This document shows, piece by piece, positions 32,701-41,491 of a stretch of DNA of 64,000 bases. Source of the DNA: Chondrus crispus (lineage: Eukaryota; Rhodophyta; Florideophyceae; Gigartinales; Gigartinaceae); NCBI RefSeq assembly GCF_000350225.1, contig NW_005178667.1, forward strand, positions 186,001 to 250,000, read 5' to 3'. The notes under the pieces were generated by a model. It saw only the letters and a program-made list of their open reading frames with translations, was not told the origin of the DNA and searched no databases. A program made the translations under genes and the position numbers. Within the stretch, counting starts at the first letter, position 1; every line of letters starts with the position of its first letter.

Positions 32701-33631
32701 CCGCTGAGTGCCAGGGTTGGCGCGGCCAATCCGGGATGAGTAAAAGAGCCGGCGCTCTCGTCTTCTGGAGCTTCAGCAACGTCGGTGTGATGAGCTCCAC
32801 CGGTGGACAGAGTAGATGGACGTCCTCCTTGCTCCAGTCCTCCGATAGCTCCTTGAATGCTTGCCGGCGCAAGAATACGGGATGCTCCCCGACCGGGCGG
32901 AATGGAAACGCGTCGATGGGCGCCCTCATTCCATCCATGACGGAGCTCCGCACGTGTCTTCTTATCTGCAAGTCGCCGCGTGGGAAACGTCGCGACAGGG
33001 CATCTGCGAAACGATTGGCGGCACTGGGGATCCATTCCGACTTGATGTGAAGACCCATACGATCCAATACACTCTTCAACCTCCGCAGCTCGCGTATCAT
33101 CGGCCGACTTGCGGATACTAGACCGTTTGTTATGTGGACCACCGCTTGGTTGTCTACGTGCAGCAGAAGGTTCTTGTGCTCCGACTGGGCAATCTCCCGA
33201 CCCAAGGGGCCCATAAGCAGCAGACGAATGGCCTTCAGTTCCCGTAACATGATCGTCCGCGCACGGTCCTTCCAGCTCCAGATGCCTTGAGTGTGCGCCT
33301 CCCCTTTTACACCAGGTCGGTGGTCTGACGCATTCAGGGTTCCTCCATATCCCATATCCGCTGCGTCCGTGTGCATTGCCGCATCGACCGTCATCGGTGT
33401 CATTGGTCGTCCACCGAGCTCGGTCGCAGACAACCTGCGCCACACGCGTAAGTCTCGAATGGACTGATGGCTCAGGCGTATGCGCCCACGTCCATCCCGA
33501 CGGATACGGCACGAAAGATCCCAATAAAGAGCGCGGGTGTAGAACCGAGCCCACGGCATCGCCAAGCTCAGTGACACGCATACGCCGCAAAAAGTGTTTG
33601 ACGACCTTGGGGTTGACCCACCGGCGCCCAA
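32531..33631 (-). CDS. DIRS-2 RNase H and connection domain
   Basis: The minus frame, 366 codons, has the RNase H residues in order: MHTDAADMGYGGTLN (Asp), MLRELKAIRLLLMG (Glu), LLLHVDNQAVVHI (Asp) and WIPSAANRFADALSR (final Asp). Then comes the region FLRRQAFKELSEDWSKEDVHL, which resembles the linker seen after RNase H in DIRS-group elements. It overlaps the recombinase frame, as in other DIRS elements. At the RT side it needs a frame change near 33580. Confidence 0.8.
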   Translation of the reverse strand: MGAGGSTPRSSNTFCGVCVSLSLAMPWARFYTRALYWDLSCRIRRDGRGRIRLSHQSIRDLRVWRRLSATELGGRPMTPMTVDAAMHTDAADMGYGGTLNASDHRPGVKGEAHTQGIWSWKDRARTIMLRELKAIRLLLMGPLGREIAQSEHKNLLLHVDNQAVVHITNGLVSASRPMIRELRRLKSVLDRMGLHIKSEWIPSAANRFADALSRRFPRGDLQIRRHVRSSVMDGMRAPIDAFPFRPVGEHPVFLRRQAFKELSEDWSKEDVHLLCPPVELITPTLLKLQKTRAPALLLIPDWPRQPWHSAATRMASRVDRLEAPPEDIWEAHRKMNPSWRLLLLEVNLGTRARRLVSRHLPPAGCA

Positions 33632-34460
33632 AACGCACGGCCTTGAGAAGTTGGGCAGCCAGACCTCGTACCTTTTCGACCTTCCTCGGGGCGACGTGGA
33701 AATGCATGCGTGCAGAGTCCACGATTACCCCGAGGTGCTCCACGCGCGTTGACCCCTGCCATTCTCCCTTGAATTGGTGTCGCTTGAGACCCAGTTCGTC
33801 CATGATGCTCTAAATTACGATCCGTCCGGTCTTGCAATGCTCCGACGAGGACACCACGCCATGAGATGAAGGAGCGACAAGGAAGTCGTCCAAGTATGCC
33901 AGTAGTCGGAGTCCCTCGGGCCTCAGCTTCTTGACGAAAGCGGACATGAGCATTGTGAACCATAGTGGCGATCGTCCCCATCCAAAGGGCAAGGCGACGC
34001 ATTGGTAGTACCTGCGGTTGTACCGGAAAATGAACCAGTCTTGCATACACGGATGCAGACGGAAGTGCCGGTACCCTTTTTCGATGTCCATGGAAAGGAA
34101 CTTGTCGTTCTTCTGCACAGTCATCGCAAACTCTGCTATAGACTCCATTCGTACAGAGCCCTTCGGCCAGTGTGTCGACTGAACGGAAAGGTTGACGACA
34201 AATCGCCCTTTCCGACCTTCGGCTCCATCTTGCCACACGACAAAAGCTGAGGATATGACAGCTCCCTCCTCCTTCTCCAGCATCGCGTGACGCTCGCTTA
34301 CCTCCGCGTAGATGCCCCTCCGGCACCCTTCCTCGAGGTCCACGCTCGCGAAAGCGCGGTCCTCCTCGGACTGCGGGATACTTCCCATATCCCATCCGTG
34401 TCCGGACACGAATGGGGTCGTCGGGTTCTCGTGTATCCCGTACTGGATTGCTCGTCAAAG
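33570..34460 (-). pseudogene. DIRS-2 reverse transcriptase
   Basis: RT text in one minus frame: KGRFVVNLSVQSTHWPKGSVRMES, FLSMDIEKGYRHFRLHP (motif A), CVALPFGWGRSPLWFTMLM (motif B) and RLLAYLDDFLVAPS (motif C, YLDD intact). A stop at 33810-33812 follows within the frame, which then continues (MDELGLKRHQFKGEWQGS, STRVEHLGVIVDS) to about 33580. There the coding moves to another frame that holds RNase H. The stop would block full-length Pol. Confidence 0.85.
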
Positions 34461-34543
34461 ATATTCCGAGCAACCCAGCCCGCGCCATGCCTCCACTCTC
34501 GACTGGGTCTCGAGCCAAAGCGGACGCGAAAGTCCTCTTGGGA

Positions 34544-35239
34544 TTACTGGCCGTTGCCGTCGCCCCCTTTCTTAGAACGCTTCGTTGCGTTGCTTGCACT
34601 GAGGGTGGCGACGGCCTTCATGAGTTGGGTGGCCATCTGCTTGTCGAAGCGTTCCAGCGGCTCCTCGAGGTCGTCGGAAGCGCTGACTGTATTGCGACGC
34701 TCGAGAGAAGGGAAGAACAGCTTCGCCTGGAGAGGGTCCTGCGCCGCGAGCTTGTAGAACTCCACGCGAAGACCGAGTACGCGGAGCGCATAGGTACCAG
34801 ACATCTGCGCCCACGCGTCGTACAGCTCGGCCTTGGTGTGTTCGCCGGTGTCGAGAGTCTCCTTTCGCAGGCCGAACGCCGTCTTCTGAAACGCCAGCCC
34901 GTACCCAGTGGCGTTGACGTAGTTGCACTCGTATTGAGCGATCGGTCGCAGACTCGCGTGCTTCTCGAGGTCGACGCGGAGCTGCCAGGACGTGTGCGGG
35001 AAGAATCCACCCACGAACGGGTTTACTCCTCCCGCCGCCAGCTGGTACGGATAGCGCGAGATGCCGAGGTCTAGATCGTCCCGGCAGCGCCGCGCGATGG
35101 TACCGTAGGATCCGAGCCACGAGGCGTCGATACCCGCTTCGCTCGGAGACTTTCCCTTGGCGATGAGGCGAGCTTTCACGAGCAGCTCCTCGACGCGGTC
35201 TGTTGTGGCTGAGAAATCAGCGCGCGGAGTGTCGCCCAT
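34544..35239 (-). CDS. DIRS-2 ORF1 (gag-like)
   Basis: From the ATG at 35239 (MGDTPRADFSATTDR) the protein has 231 residues and ends KRSKKGGDGNGQ. The frame extends upstream to an ATG at 35479 within the direct repeat, but that leader is Arg-rich and may be untranslated. The body is helical with SWQLRVDLEKHASLRPIAQYECNYVN and LFFPSLERRNTVSAS, and the tail is basic. The position before RT and the basic end suggest a nucleic-acid-binding gag. I do not recognise a named domain. Confidence 0.6.
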   Translation of the reverse strand: MGDTPRADFSATTDRVEELLVKARLIAKGKSPSEAGIDASWLGSYGTIARRCRDDLDLGISRYPYQLAAGGVNPFVGGFFPHTSWQLRVDLEKHASLRPIAQYECNYVNATGYGLAFQKTAFGLRKETLDTGEHTKAELYDAWAQMSGTYALRVLGLRVEFYKLAAQDPLQAKLFFPSLERRNTVSASDDLEEPLERFDKQMATQLMKAVATLSASNATKRSKKGGDGNGQ

Positions 35240-35337
35240 CTTGTGTTCTTGGCTCGTGCAAGCGAGCTTGAGTCGTATTCGTTTGACCAACTTGAAAATT
35301 CGCCTTCTGCCAGAGATCTGGGGACTCTCTTTTCCAA

Positions 35338-35538
35338 GGAAAAGAGAGAGGCATACCCTGACACAGGGATGTTGCAGCTCCTCCTTCATACTCGCAGACA
35401 GCGTTGGTTTTGTCATACCTCCGGCCCGCCGACGACGACGGGGGGGCCGCAGCGTACGCATCGTGTCACACGTACGCATACGTGTCCTCGCTATTCAATG
35501 GACTTTTTCATCCGCATAAACGAAGTCTACACGAGACG
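35338..35538 (-). repeat. DIRS-2 direct repeat, upstream copy
   Basis: 201 bp. The visible differences from 31239-31439 are GAGAGA/GAAAGA near the left end and GGGGGGG/GGAGGGG inside. It lies directly 5' of ORF1 on the minus strand. Confidence 0.9.
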
Positions 35539-35579
35539 TAAACTATGGACTTGGACGCAAGTTGTGTGCAGAGTGAGTG

Positions 35580-35810
35580 CACTAAGAAATGCGATGCAGC
35601 ATGCAATGCACAGTGCACTCACCTCGCACTCCAGGTTACATAGCATTTTCGGAGGGCAGTACGAGTGCAGGACTATCATACATTCATGCCGTCCTCTGGG
35701 TGCACTCCAAGTGCCACCAATAGGAAGTTTTGTGGCCAACAGCGGCAACAATTCGCTTTCACAGTGCAATAAAATATGCTAAAAATCTCAAATTGCACTG
35801 TACACAGTAA
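35580..35810. repeat. CACTA-like terminus with subterminal TGCAC/GTGCA repeats
   Basis: CACTAAGAAAT begins at 35580. Within 230 bp the motif GTGCA/TGCAC occurs at least seven times in both orientations. An 11-bp inverted pair (35573-35583 and 35612-35622) encloses the first ones. CACTA transposons end in CACTA and have clustered subterminal motifs bound by their own protein. The other terminus would be outside the window, so this is a candidate only. Confidence 0.4.
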
Positions 35811-35856
35811 GGTCAAAATGGCTAACTTCGGGCAATTTTTGCGTTTGATTTTTTCT

Positions 35857-36190
35857 GCCCACGGCCTCAAAACATTTGACTCAAAAAATCACCCACAATG
35901 TCGCAAAATCTACCCCAGAACATGTGCCTCTGAGCGATCTTTTGTTAATCCCTTTTCCCGCCCGTGGGCGTTGTTTGATTGGACTAGAATACGCCCACGG
36001 GCTGTAATGCGTATACTATGTGTGGCGCCCACAGGTGCTTTTACGTACAATGATAATTCGCCTGCGGGCGGATATATAATCCTAAATTTCGCTCCCATAG
36101 CGTCCCGTCTGGGCAGTGTATTGGACTACAAGATGCTGCCTGGTATGGCAGTACTGGGTAGTGCAATTGGGCCTACATCTGTGCCCACGG
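35857..36190. repeat. Cluster of GCCCACGG motifs with a 12-bp hairpin
   Basis: GCCCACGG (or complement) occurs at 35857, 35962, 35993 and 36183, with a variant GCCCACAG at 36027. The two central copies form a perfect 12-bp stem (35960-35971 and 35991-36002) with a 19-nt loop. This looks like a protein-binding array or subterminal repeat set. Confidence 0.6.
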
Positions 36191-37174
36191 GCGAGAAATG
36201 GTATTTATTTTGAGCTACTCGAAGGGGGCATTATACATATCGTACTTCAGCTAAATGTACTTACTATTAACTACCTTCTTTGAGACTATCATCATTGCAA
36301 AGTCAGTAGAACGAAGTGAGAGGACTTAGGAACACGGACACTGCTTTGGTTAGTACTGGTTGTTGCCGATATCGCGCTCAGGACTGTAGACAGACTCAGT
36401 GAGTAACTTACTTTCAGATGGCGTTCCAGAGGAGAGCACGACCATGATCCGTACGTTGACAAGCTCAGTGATATGCGTGAGAAGATAGTGGTTGGGTTGG
36501 TACCTGTTGCTACAGAAGCACGCTCGTTAGGAGTCACTGTGAATGGCTTACCTGCACTCGACTACGTAATCGACGCGCGCGCTCTGATCATTGAAAATGA
36601 ATGGAAACGAAGAGCAAACTTGTTAGTAATCTGGTAGTTTGAGAAGGGGAGCGAGGAAAGCCCGTACTTACCTGGTGGAGGATCTGAGTGGGGACTGGCA
36701 CAGACGGCGGAGGCCTTATGAGATGGGACTGGACATGTGAAACTAGACATTTGGAACTCACTTGAGAGCGCAATCATGTCCGAATCTGATCCGAAGTGTT
36801 CGTATCCCTGGCCACGCTAAACCCCGCCCTCAAAGGCTCATATGTGAATTGACGTTATTTTTCCACGGCGCAATTTTGCCAGCATTCAGATCTTATTCGA
36901 AAGGGATCCCAAATTTGGGATCCCTTTCGTGCGTGAAAATGATCAAATTCATCTGAAACGGTCGGGATGAAACGTGTACACATCCGTGTAACGTTATTAC
37001 CAGATGAATAGAAACAGACACCATGTCTTCGCCTTTATGGAACCCTTTGCTTCCTCTTATCGTTCTAGGTGCGTATTCTCCACCGGCTGTGTATGTTCTG
37101 GTCGACGAAAGCCTCAGAACAGACACATTCTTTAAAAGCAGCTGCTTTTTCGAGTCGCAAGAAAAGGGACTCAA
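36191..37174. other. No gene seen; upstream region of the transposase-like gene with a 32-bp palindrome
   Basis: Only short ORFs without domains occur here. 36898-36929 is a perfect 32-bp palindrome (half-site CGAAAGGGATCCCAAA). It lies 245 bp before the start codon at 37175 and could act in regulation or as a transposase-binding or structural site. Confidence 0.6.
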
Positions 37175-40100
37175 ATGAAGCGGAAGCGATGGAGTAGTAA
37201 CCTTGTTCAACGCAGGGATGCTCGTTCTTCTAGAAACGACGACCCATTTCTCCAGATGCCAACTCCTCGTTCGAGTTGGCAAAGGGATGAAGCCCTCACT
37301 TCAGAAACATATGAGGCTGGAACAAAGGGTCACTTGCACGAGGCTTATGCTTCCGGGCTACAGGATGGGGTTGAGAATTGTGGGAGAGTAATGTCTCCTA
37401 GCTCGTCAGGAGATAGAGCTCTGGTCAATTTCGAAGAGACAGGTGAAGAAATCATTAGTGCTGTGCAAGACGTCGAAGACACCGAGGCGGTGCACGGGCC
37501 CGAAAGTGCAGTGAGAGATACACGGCTGCTTCCGCTGAAATGGAGTGCGGTTACATCTCTACTAGCTATGACCGGAACGAAGCGGTTCTCGGAAGAAGCC
37601 TACGACACGTTTTCTGTTTTCTTGAACTGGTTGTCTGAGGATGCAACTCTCCCCAGCACATCCACCATTAAGAAAATCATTCGTCCTTCTGCTCGCACAC
37701 ATGCATTTGTTAAGACCGAGATTCGAACTTTTCCAGTAGACTTTTGCAAGGGTGGTGCTAGGTCGGGCATTGGAACGTTCCAGTCAGACGAGAGAGCTCC
37801 TGTGATTATAGTGAAACCAAGCGACTGCGCTAAAATGGATCTGGCTACTCATTCTGTGCAGAAGCTTCTCGGAATTCGAAGAAAGAACCAAGAAGATGCA
37901 ATTGTCCAATCGGATGGCGGCCCCTTTCCATGTTTCCGAACTATAGAAGATGCACCGATTTTGAAGTATAGGAGCGATATAATCGAACGTTTTAGAATCC
38001 GCAACACATCGGGAGGTTCATCGGCGATCGCGGAAGGACTTTTGCTTGAAGTCAAAGCAAAGGATTCCCCATCGATACGTAGAAGTGTTCGCCAAAGTGG
38101 CCTTGAGGGTGAAACAGATGAAGACGAAGGCGTCATTTCGTTTTGTGGAAGAGTCCATTCTATGTTTGTCGCAACATTACTAGACAAAGACTTGGACTCT
38201 GAGGCAGACAGCGCTGAAGATGGGCCTGAAGAGATCTCAAGAGGTTTGAAGATGAAGAAGAAGAAACGAAGTAAGAATATGCTTCGTAATGTGGAGAGCG
38301 TTCCTTTTCGGGTGGGAGACCTCTTAGTTCGGGTTGAACCCGTTTCCGTGCTTACAATAGATAATGATTCATCGCGGATTGCATACGTGGTGTTCAGAGA
38401 ATGGAACAGAACAAGCTTAGGAATGAACTGTGATTTCCGTATTAGTATAGTCTTCCTCCGTTCTGGGGAAAGAGCTGATAACTGGTCGCACGGAAAAGAA
38501 TTCATTCGTGGGCTAGTACATGAAGTGGTTGCAGAAGCCGATCACTTGTTTGTTGGGATCCAGGAAGAACGGAATGGGAATAGAGCACCTCCGGAAGGTC
38601 GTCTGTCAGATGGCCGGAAGTACTTTGTTTACAGGTTCTTCCTGTACTCAGACGGCTTCACTCCCCATGTTGGGAAGAATGGAAGTATCGGGGGTTGCTA
38701 TATGATGCCTCTGGGTATATTCCCAGATGAAGGAACATCGATTGGGGCTTTAAGAAGGCTAAGTTTGACTCCACCTGGTGTATCTACGAATGAAGTGCTG
38801 TCTTCATTTATTGGAGACATTTTGAAAGGCAGTGTGGAAGGTTTTGTAACTAAGGATTCAGATGGGAAAGAAATCGTTGTGTTCCTGGATTGTGTTGGGT
38901 TCATTGCAGACTACCTTGCGATATCGGAGACAATTGACGTTCTCGGCCACACGTCGAATGTACCATGTCACTTACGCTACTTCGCAAGATACGACAAGTC
39001 GGGCAGAGGCGGTTCTGCCTACGGGTACAGGACAGATGTTCTTAGTGATCATCCAGCTTTCTGTCGCAATGAAGAGAGACTTCAAGTTTTCCGTAACACG
39101 AGAATATCCAAGGAGGAACTAAGAGGTTTAGGTATGGAGAGTCCGGAAGATTTTGAAGCTAGCCTCAATGCGTTACATCAACTGAGCATATCTCTCAAAG
39201 AAGTACGCGATCTAGTTCCTCGTTCTTCGGAAGGCATACTTGTAGTTCCTGCTATATTTGATGCTTATCGGTCCTGCATTGTTGCTCCGGATCATTTATT
39301 TCTTGGCTTGGCTCAGGATGTTATCAATTGTACATTGAGGCACGTACCGGTACAAGTGAGAAGAGATGCGGAGGAGTTTGCTAAGGAAAACCTGGCTTCA
39401 GGAGGCCTAGTTTACCAGAACCGTCTCATGAATATCGAGAGAATGGAAGTATACAGCATGAGCATCTCGGCGATGTACTCTTTCCTCCTTATCGCACCTC
39501 AAGCATTCAAGAGTGCCTGGAAGTTGTACTGTACTGCTAATGGGACAGGAAAGCCTGAAGACGAACTTGTGAGTCAATGTCTCGATTTGTTACAGGACTT
39601 CCAGGAACTTGTCTCTCGAACTCAGTTTCATCCGGCTGCATGCATCGACGGACCGAATGCTGTGCATGACTACAATCGATCAGGCGGAATGCAACGCCTT
39701 CAATCGCTCAAGAAACGTTCAATTGGGTATGTTGAGAAACTAGCAGCCCTTTGTCAGAGCTCCCAGAAGGCGAGGCAAGCGTTGGACAAGCCTAATGTAC
39801 ATCGGCTATTGGAGTTCTACACATTCATATTACCGGCGTTTGGAAGTGTACAGTTTATACAAGAACTTGTGCTGGAAAAGGCTCATCAAGACATGAAGCG
39901 CGGAATACTGAAGTCCAACTACAAGAACTCACAGCTCCAAGCAATGGAGCATGCGATTGCAAACGATTGGGCTAATCGCTTAGGTATTGAGTTGCAAGAC
40001 GTCGACAAGAGTAGCTCCGACTGGACGAATGAAACTTGGAGATCAGTGCTCCGCCTACTTGGTCGTCCCGAATGGTGCTCCCCAATACATGAAAGCCTAA

Positions 40101-40906
40101 GAAATCAGCTTCAAGCAGCATTCCCAGAACCCGTTTTACACGTTTTAAGGACTAGAAGGAAAGCGATGTCCTCTTTAATATCTTCAAGTAAGTCTTGGGA
40201 GCCGTCGAAGTGTATCGAGAAAGCCTTAAAAACGAACGAGTGTCACAAGGATGCTAGGGACTTTCTGCAAACATACGTAGATCTTGATACGAACATCACC
40301 TCGAATGTTGAAGGAAATGAGTGCCTGATTACGGAGTGCACGGAGGCACGGTGGGTCGTAACATATGGAAAAACTGACATACTGAAGAGAACTTTCGTAA
40401 GAGTGGTTCCTGGTGATGTTATACAAAGCATTACCTGTAATTCCAAAGAAGAGCTATTGAGATGGGATGATTTCACTGTAGACACTGCCCCTGTAGTGGG
40501 ATCAAGTGATGCACGTCGAGCATTCTCGATGATATCTCCAATCTTCGTGGTTAAGACAAAAAATACCATGAACGGTTCCAGGTCGTCTCAGAAGCATCGT
40601 ACGGGGTTATATGCCCTGGTTGTGCCTTGCAAGAGGATTTCACCTGGTTTGTTCACGGTTGAGACGGCAAGCCCAGGGAGAATTCTGATTCCGCTCCACA
40701 ATAATGCCCGGGGGGACATGGCTCTGCATGCTTGTGCCCGTGAGGCCGCAGATGTAAGTTCCTGCTCAGCGGGGGATGAAACTCGCCTTGTTCGACACAG
40801 ACCGACCCTGCAGGAAGGTGGTTTTTATCAGATATATGGCCAATACGAGGGATATCCTGCGCGAAGTGGGTGGAGACTTGGTGTGTTTAAAAAAAACCGA
40901 TCGTAG
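37175..40906 (+). CDS. Large protein resembling tnp2/CACTA-type DDE transposases
   Basis: 1243 codons uninterrupted from ATG 37175; MKRKRW at the start and a KMKKKKRSKN patch look like nuclear signals. Residues about 490-610 parallel the tnp2 core. FLYSDGFTP (Asp493) is followed by a pseudo-NLP segment and LRRLSLTPPGVSTNEVLSSF, where tnp2 has L-x-GP-x-x-P and a helix. Then come VVFLDCVGFIADYLAIS (Asp572, Asp579) and VLGHTSNVPCHLRYFARY, which matches the D-x-P-A...GH...C-x-x-C region. The C-terminal ~500 residues are unrecognised. It converges on the SET/methyltransferase gene, with 66 bp between the stops. Relationship to transposases is by motif reading only. It could be a domesticated or host protein. 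Confidence 0.5.
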   Translation: MKRKRWSSNLVQRRDARSSRNDDPFLQMPTPRSSWQRDEALTSETYEAGTKGHLHEAYASGLQDGVENCGRVMSPSSSGDRALVNFEETGEEIISAVQDVEDTEAVHGPESAVRDTRLLPLKWSAVTSLLAMTGTKRFSEEAYDTFSVFLNWLSEDATLPSTSTIKKIIRPSARTHAFVKTEIRTFPVDFCKGGARSGIGTFQSDERAPVIIVKPSDCAKMDLATHSVQKLLGIRRKNQEDAIVQSDGGPFPCFRTIEDAPILKYRSDIIERFRIRNTSGGSSAIAEGLLLEVKAKDSPSIRRSVRQSGLEGETDEDEGVISFCGRVHSMFVATLLDKDLDSEADSAEDGPEEISRGLKMKKKKRSKNMLRNVESVPFRVGDLLVRVEPVSVLTIDNDSSRIAYVVFREWNRTSLGMNCDFRISIVFLRSGERADNWSHGKEFIRGLVHEVVAEADHLFVGIQEERNGNRAPPEGRLSDGRKYFVYRFFLYSDGFTPHVGKNGSIGGCYMMPLGIFPDEGTSIGALRRLSLTPPGVSTNEVLSSFIGDILKGSVEGFVTKDSDGKEIVVFLDCVGFIADYLAISETIDVLGHTSNVPCHLRYFARYDKSGRGGSAYGYRTDVLSDHPAFCRNEERLQVFRNTRISKEELRGLGMESPEDFEASLNALHQLSISLKEVRDLVPRSSEGILVVPAIFDAYRSCIVAPDHLFLGLAQDVINCTLRHVPVQVRRDAEEFAKENLASGGLVYQNRLMNIERMEVYSMSISAMYSFLLIAPQAFKSAWKLYCTANGTGKPEDELVSQCLDLLQDFQELVSRTQFHPAACIDGPNAVHDYNRSGGMQRLQSLKKRSIGYVEKLAALCQSSQKARQALDKPNVHRLLEFYTFILPAFGSVQFIQELVLEKAHQDMKRGILKSNYKNSQLQAMEHAIANDWANRLGIELQDVDKSSSDWTNETWRSVLRLLGRPEWCSPIHESLRNQLQAAFPEPVLHVLRTRRKAMSSLISSSKSWEPSKCIEKALKTNECHKDARDFLQTYVDLDTNITSNVEGNECLITECTEARWVVTYGKTDILKRTFVRVVPGDVIQSITCNSKEELLRWDDFTVDTAPVVGSSDARRAFSMISPIFVVKTKNTMNGSRSSQKHRTGLYALVVPCKRISPGLFTVETASPGRILIPLHNNARGDMALHACAREAADVSSCSAGDETRLVRHRPTLQEGGFYQIYGQYEGYPARSGWRLGVFKKNRS

Positions 40907-40972
40907 GCACCTTTAAACATTCAGTTGTGTATTGTATCTATAAGTAAAGGATTATGCACAGCAACTCTGCTT

Positions 40973-41491
40973 CTAACTATTGTTGTAAGAAACAAAAAGC
41001 TCTTCTCCGGGAACAATATCTCTAGTTGCCACCACCTCCATCACCATATGCGAGCTGAGGTCATTGACTGAAGTCACCCGAGTTGTAGCAAAGGCTACAT
41101 TCTGTTCCCTTGGTGCGACTAATCCTGCTTCGGCCATCTCCTTTTCCTTGTCTTCCAATTCATACTTCGGGTCGTTGATCTTTGAGCAAGCGCAAAACTC
41201 CTTGGCAACGACGTATACCTCCTGAACCGTTACGCGTTCCACGGTAAGACCACTATTATTTAACGGTATCTGCAAGCCGAATGTCGTGAAATCCTTGACA
41301 GTTGCACCGAGGATACCATCTTCACCGTAACTCTTAGTTCGCTGCGAGCAAGAGCTTATTTCGTCGTATACGAGAGTTCTGTAGTAGTATCCGACCATTT
41401 CATTCTTAACAAAATTTCTCGAGGCGAATAAACCATTTCCTGCAGCATGGTGCTGGATCGTGGACTTCTGAACAAACACACCCAAATGGGA
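40973..41491 (-). CDS. SET domain continuing the methyltransferase frame after a single TGA
   Basis: In the same minus frame as the methyltransferase, directly after the TGA (41492-41494), comes GVFVQKSTIQ..AAGNGLFASRNF, then EMVGYYYRTLVYDE and, at the end, VVATRDIVPGEELFVSYNNS. These are the N-terminal GxG(L)FA and C-terminal GEEL-x-x-x-Y motifs of SET lysine methyltransferases. The middle is divergent, and the usual N-H-x-C box is not clear. There is no ATG at its beginning, because the homologous region starts three codons after the TGA. It is probably the C-terminal part of the methyltransferase protein, reached by readthrough or cut off by mutation. Confidence 0.7.
   Translation of the reverse strand, partial: SHLGVFVQKSTIQHHAAGNGLFASRNFVKNEMVGYYYRTLVYDEISSCSQRTKSYGEDGILGATVKDFTTFGLQIPLNNSGLTVERVTVQEVYVVAKEFCACSKINDPKYELEDKEKEMAEAGLVAPREQNVAFATTRVTSVNDLSSHMVMEVVATRDIVPGEELFVSYNNS

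Larger units (their letters stand above)
31239..35538 (-). mobile_element. PAT/DIRS-like tyrosine-recombinase retrotransposon (DIRS-2)
   Basis: Flanked by 201-bp direct repeats (31239-31439 and 35338-35538) that differ at about two positions by eye. In minus order it has ORF1, reverse transcriptase, RNase H, and a tyrosine recombinase in an overlapping frame. DDE integrase is absent. Direct rather than inverted repeats favour PAT or Ngaro organisation (split direct repeats) over classic DIRS, but I could not find a second 'B' repeat pair. Near-identical repeats suggest recent insertion, yet the RT has a stop. Confidence 0.8.

Noticed and set aside
32700..33803. The upstream half of the 762-codon minus frame as one recombinase protein
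   Set aside because: Between about 33580 and 32700 this frame is a shadow of the RNase H frame. Only the last ~390 codons show recombinase motifs.
33568..34599. 343-codon minus-strand ORF over the DIRS-2 RT
   Set aside because: Arg/Pro/Gly-rich text without motifs. The real RT motifs are in another frame.
35776..36213. 145-codon plus-strand ORF
   Set aside because: It lies over the hairpin and GCCCACGG motif cluster and has no domain, so it is probably chance.
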